Of a stretch of DNA of 64,000 nt, positions 59,036-64,000 are shown in pieces. The notes beneath the pieces were generated by a model. That model did not search any database and had not been told where the DNA came from. It saw nothing but the letters and a program-made list of their open reading frames with translations. Every line of letters starts with the position of its first letter. Position 1 is the stretch's first letter. Source of the stretch: Atherix ibis (Eukaryota > Arthropoda > Insecta > Diptera > Athericidae). Made by a program: the position numbers and the translations under genes. The stretch is from positions 67,800,220 through 67,864,219 of the forward strand of contig OY282609.1 in assembly GCA_958298945.1 (NCBI GenBank). Reading direction: 5' to 3'.

Positions 59036-62000
59036 GAGGAAATATTAATGCTAGTGGAAATCTTTTATAGAATAATACATTTTTTGGGTAATTTTCTATA
59101 TAACAAATATCATTTTTAGAAAAATGGGAAAAAGAAAATATTTAATGAGAAAAATAATTTAAAAAAACCACTTTCTACAATTAATCAACCTAAAATCCAT
59201 TTTGTTGATACGAGTAATTTCAATTTTATCTCAAAATTTTTTAGTATTCTTTAACACACGCTCAAATTAAAATATTAAATGTAAGACATTTTTTTGAACG
59301 ATATTAATAACAAAAAAAAAACTTATGTCAATAAATAACCAAATAGCCTTAAGAAAAAAAAAACAAAACTAAATTGAACATAATAATTTATTTTTAAAGT
59401 GAAAAGTTATTTTTTTAAAGAAATATCACTAAATCTATTATAATTATAAGTGAATCTTAGCGCTTGTCTTAATATTTAGTATTTTGAAAGATTTTTATAT
59501 TAATTCACAATTGCGGTCAAATGTATTATTTGTTAAGAAAATTGTGAATAAATAAATTGAAAGTCTAAAAGAAAAATTGCTAAATTAGAAATAAATGCTA
59601 TATTGTACACACTTACGATGTGGAGAATTTATAAAATTCTGTGGGAATATAAATTTTTGTATCTACATCTTCGAGGAGGCTCAAAATTAATGGAAAATAT
59701 TTCACAATTTTTTTCCGAATTTTTTTTGCTGATTTATTATTTTGGATTTATTTTTTTCTATTTGTATATTATGTTAATTTTTGTGGTTCATTTTCAATAA
59801 AAATCAGTTCATTTCAGATAGAATTTTGTTGGTAAATAATTTCTTTGTTAATCTTGTATATATTTTGGTTAATATTATTGTTATTTTTTAGGTTTTCTTA
59901 TAGCTTTTTTTTTAATTTTTTTAAAATTTAAGATATTTACCACATCAATTACTTAAGAGATATAACTATAGACACAATATAAACTTTGGAAACAGACTTA
60001 ACTGTAGGGTAGGAAGAAATTCAAATGCCTTAAATACCTTATAAAAAGCAAAAGAAAAATATATATATACTAAAAACAATATTTGTCTGCCAGTACCATT
60101 ATGATGATTTTTCTAATTTTCGTCCATTTTTTCTGTGATTTGATTCCATTTGAAAATGTCAAATTGATTGTTATCATTTATTTAGTGTGACATATTAATT
60201 TGTTAAAATGAAATGTTGTCATCGAAATAGACAGGAAATAAGCAGAATTGTTTTTTCGTCTGCGCCCACTATTGTCGTCTACTATATGAAAATATATCCA
60301 TCTCATATAGAAGAGAACGACAAGAATAAAACAAGAAAAAACGAAGGAAGACAAGGCCATTCTAATAAGTGATTTTCCAATATGTATGAAAAAAAAATTA
60401 CTTCTTCTACATTTCAAAATTATGTGTTCCGACGTAGTTGTCAAGCATTTTTTTTTTTGTTTTTAAAATTGGCAAATTGTTAATATTCTCAACAAGAAAG
60501 TTTTTAGTTTTCAAATTAAATTAAAAAAATTTTTCATTAGTTAATAGTAGAAGAAATTTTCTAATTGAGGGGATCATCAAAAAAAATACAATAAAAAAAA
60601 AATTGTACAAAATCAAATTTTGTCTGAGTAAAGAGCTTAGACAGGCGCCATAATATATAATTTTTCAGAAGCGTGTGCAATTGTTTATTTTCAAAAAGTT
60701 GTTGCTACAAATTTCATTATAAAAAAAAACCCCCCAAAAAAAAAAAATCAAATAAAACAATTTTTAAGATAATAAAATATATTAAACTTTTGTATTGTTT
60801 TAAATTTTCATAAAAATTAACCACATCTTTATTATTAAAATTTCAGCCAATATTTGAAATTGAACAACAAAAAAGTCACCCTAAATGAAATTTAATCTAC
60901 TTACAGGTATTTCCTGTTATTAGTCGAAGCCATTGACATTTTTTTCTCCATTATCACTTCTTCAGCTTTCCCTCCCTTACCGATAATAAATCTTCGAAAT
61001 TACATATAAGAAATTCCTTATTAATTTTTTTTAAATATGAAAAAAAAAGCTTCAGAATTAAAATAACTATGGAACATAATAAATCAAGGCTGAAAGCTTT
61101 TCATTTTAATTTTCAAGAAAATATGTTAAAAACTATAACAAATATTATAATAGCTAAGAAAAAAATATCAGACACAAAGAAATTCTAAACCCCTCATCAA
61201 CATCTATCCTCGTGAAATTAAATCAGGAATTTAGCAAAAAAAAAAAATTATTAAAAAATTTATATAATAAAAAAAACTGCCATAGTATTAATAATAATAA
61301 CAACAATAATAATAAAATTTTTAAACAAAAATATGCGCTCAAATTAGTAAATAAATAAAATAAAATTGAAATATTTTAATATCATCTCATCTCAACTAAA
61401 CTCATCTCCATGTTATAAGAATTCCTCTGTTAATGTTTTTATGTGATATTTTTATTATGACTTTTGGATGTTTTTGAAAGCTTTTTTTTCCCTTAATTTT
61501 TTTTTTATGGTAGATATATCTTGTTTATTTTTCGTGATCAGTCTATTATATTTGATCCAAAGATACACATAAACAAATTGATAGATACTTAAAATTTTGT
61601 ATATTCATCTTTCCAAATAGATAATCATTCAGAATATTTAGATAGAAGCAACGTAACGAGAAATTTTTATAATTCAAAAACATTCTAATATGCTTAAGAC
61701 AATCATTCAGAATTTCTCCACTATTAGTGATTATTGTCCCTTTTTCTGAAATTTTTGTCTTGGTGGAGCAGAAAAAGAAGATATTTGGATCATTAATAAC
61801 TGTATTTCTTGTACAAGCTTAAAGAGAGTACACGAAATCAATTATTGTACTAATGAACAATATTCTATTATGTCCATTAGAGAACAGACCAAATGAACCG
61901 CATCAGCTTCCATCACTTCCAACTCGAGAACTATATACTTACTTAAAACAATGAGGGTAATTTTAGTTCTCCCTTAAATCGTTAATTTTTTTCCTACTAT

Positions 62001-62304
62001 TTTAGTCTTTTCATTATTATATGGGGCAGTATACTTTTACGAAATTAGGGTGACTTCCAATAATAAATTTATACGAATTTCTACTCGAATATTCGAATGA
62101 CCAGGTCAACATAATAGTCCACGCATAGCACATTCCACAAATGCTCCTGTTATTAATCATAGCCGAAAGAAAAAAAATTAGAGCTTTTCAAAAAAATTAT
62201 GCTTTCCATTGCAGCATTATTTCCAAAATAAACATTTCTTCTTAACATTTGCACTGGATTATTTGTACGAACGACTAATTTTCCTCGAAATTATTTGTAC
62301 AGAA
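59036..62304. other. gene-free, extremely A+T-rich DNA
   Basis: Nothing was recognised. Homopolymer A and T runs dominate. Open frames at 59603-59800 and 60178-60444 are composition artefacts. Confidence 0.65.
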
Positions 62305-62365
62305 AATTATTTTTATTAAAAATTTTAACTGAAAATTTCCACTGAAAGCTTTACCGAAAATTTCT
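62305..62365. repeat. small array, inverted orientation (AAATTTTAACTGAAA)
   Basis: Four decayed units of the ACTG-oriented dispersed motif. Confidence 0.6.
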
Positions 62366-64000
62366 TCTTAATATTTTTTTTTGCTATTAATTTAAACGTT
62401 ATTAAATTTAGTTCTATTTTAAAAAAAAAGTCCATACCTAATTTTTTCTATCCACAATACTCCAAGAAAAACATTTTAAATTCTAACCGATTTTTAAAAT
62501 ATAATTTGTGAACACCTGAAAAATGATTTCTAAAAAATCTTTCTTCATTTTTAATGAAAAATCTGTAGGTGAAATAATAAATAGACTATAGTACCTATTG
62601 ATATACATTAACTGACTTTTACTTCGAATATTTTTGGATATTTTTTTTTAATTTGTTATTTGAGGGTTCTCCATGGTATTATGATAGTTTTTATTAAAAG
62701 AAGATTTATAAGAATATATTTGAGAGAAGGCGATAAATAAATATCAAACATGAACATAATATATTATTTGAATACAAATTTACCTTACAGAAAAATTGAA
62801 TTGAAAAATAATAGAAAAAATAAACACTGACAAAAATTATATCATAAATTTTGAAAGGTAGTGCCCAGCAATTGATTTAGCGCCATTTAATATATTCAAT
62901 AAAATATTTTCTTTTGATTTGGTTTTTTCTATTCTTTTCAATATTTATTATTTATTTTCTTATTTTTCAAATCAATTTAATGTCATTTATTCCCAGACTA
63001 TACTTTATAGATCTTTGTTAAAGATTATTATTATTCAATATTTACAAGCAATTGAATTTACCTTTTGAGAATAATTAATAAACAAACACAATATCAAGGT
63101 GAGAATACAACTTTAGAATATCAATAATATTTTTTAAAAAGAATCAATTTTCATATTGCTTTTTTTTTCTTTTATACATTGTATGCACAAAAAATACTCT
63201 TTCCTTAGTTCTCCCAATAATTTATTTTTGATAAGCTTTTTCTTTTATTTATAAAAGAATAAATAAATTTTAAGAATATAAATATTGTGTTAATAAAGAA
63301 ATAAACCCGGAGATTCTTTTTAACATAAATGATTTTTCATATTTTTCTTGTACTTTATTATAATTTGTTCTGAAAGTGTTTATTTATGAAAATTTTTTGC
63401 TTATTTATTTACTCATAATTGTCAACACTGTATATATTATGTTTAGAAAAAATAGTATCAAAATGTTTTTTTTTTTTTGTTATTTGCTTTATTTTTCATA
63501 CCTAATTTATGTACTGTTAACAATTGAATCTTTTCTAAACTATTAAGATATATTTAAGCTTTCTTTACATTATCGAAAATTAAATCGTTTCAACTTTTTC
63601 TTTTCTAGATTTTCAATAACTTAAGAAAGTTTTCTTTTAGAAATTTATTAAGTGTTAAAATATTGTGTTGAAATGATACCAATTAGAAATTTTTATTTAT
63701 TCGCTTATTAAAATGTTGTCTTTGTTCTGTATTTTTTTTTATGAATGAACAAGTACAAAAATTTATTAATATTATTAAAATTTTTATTCTTTTATCTTTT
63801 GTTATTAAATTATTATTTTTATACACTTTCATGTTCTTATAAACATTGTGACAATATTATTATTAACGAGATAATTAAGTGAGAAAGAAGAACTAAGTAT
63901 CAAATTGTCTGTTTTGGAAATTTTTTCCTATTATTAAAAATATTATATCTGAATAGAAAACGAACACCGAATATCTTTAGTCAACACAATTCTTGATTTA
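62366..64000. other. gene-free, extremely A+T-rich DNA
   Basis: No gene, RNA or transposon was recognised up to the end of the window. Confidence 0.65.

Noticed and set aside
1..64000. tRNA or rRNA genes
   Set aside because: I looked for the GGTTCRANTCC-type arm and for long G+C-rich conserved stretches and saw none; a covariance-model search would settle it.

Overview
The window looks like gene-poor, very A+T-rich (roughly 70% or more by eye) nuclear DNA of an insect, most likely a higher fly. The evidence is the company of mariner-type transposons of several lineages, an R1/LOA-type LINE and a Jockey-type LINE, with no prokaryotic gene organisation, no operons and no long host ORF. No intact host gene was found. 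One 61-codon stretch on the minus strand (9513-9695) has the look of an internal exon, but I could not identify it. Everything else with a recognisable protein signature is a decayed transposable element.

Layout. 0.37-1.06 kb: an internally deleted mariner with perfect 32-bp inverted ends, followed by a short tandem array and a third copy of the right end. 1.06-17.6 kb: non-coding A+T-rich DNA with small degenerate arrays, microsatellites and the candidate exon. 17.9-20.44 kb: a 5'-truncated R1/LOA-type LINE with a 15-bp target-site duplication. Its first 339 bp are duplicated head-to-tail, and it lies beside a decayed mariner fragment that it probably entered (20.45-20.95 kb). 21-39.8 kb: mostly empty, with one mariner remnant (30.04-30.56 kb) and an array next to it. 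39.8-55.4 kb is dense in elements: mariner A with an in-frame 588-bp internal duplication, mariner B on the minus strand with intact ends, a Jockey-type LINE with a foreign trinucleotide-rich 5' end, a DD41D mariner-like element, and mariner C on the minus strand. 56.77-59.03 kb: a satellite block of about 160 units of a 14-bp repeat (CAGTAAAAATTTTT and variants) with higher-order structure. The rest to 64 kb is A+T-rich non-coding DNA.

None of the transposase or reverse-transcriptase genes is intact, so nothing in the window should move by its own enzyme. Mariner B keeps complete inverted ends and could in principle be mobilised in trans. The most unusual structures are the LINE duplication whose two 5' boundaries coincide (a probable template-jump product), the same 14-bp motif seeding small arrays across the whole window in both orientations, and the over-represented octamer TACGAGTA (18 occurrences on both strands, about two expected from base composition).
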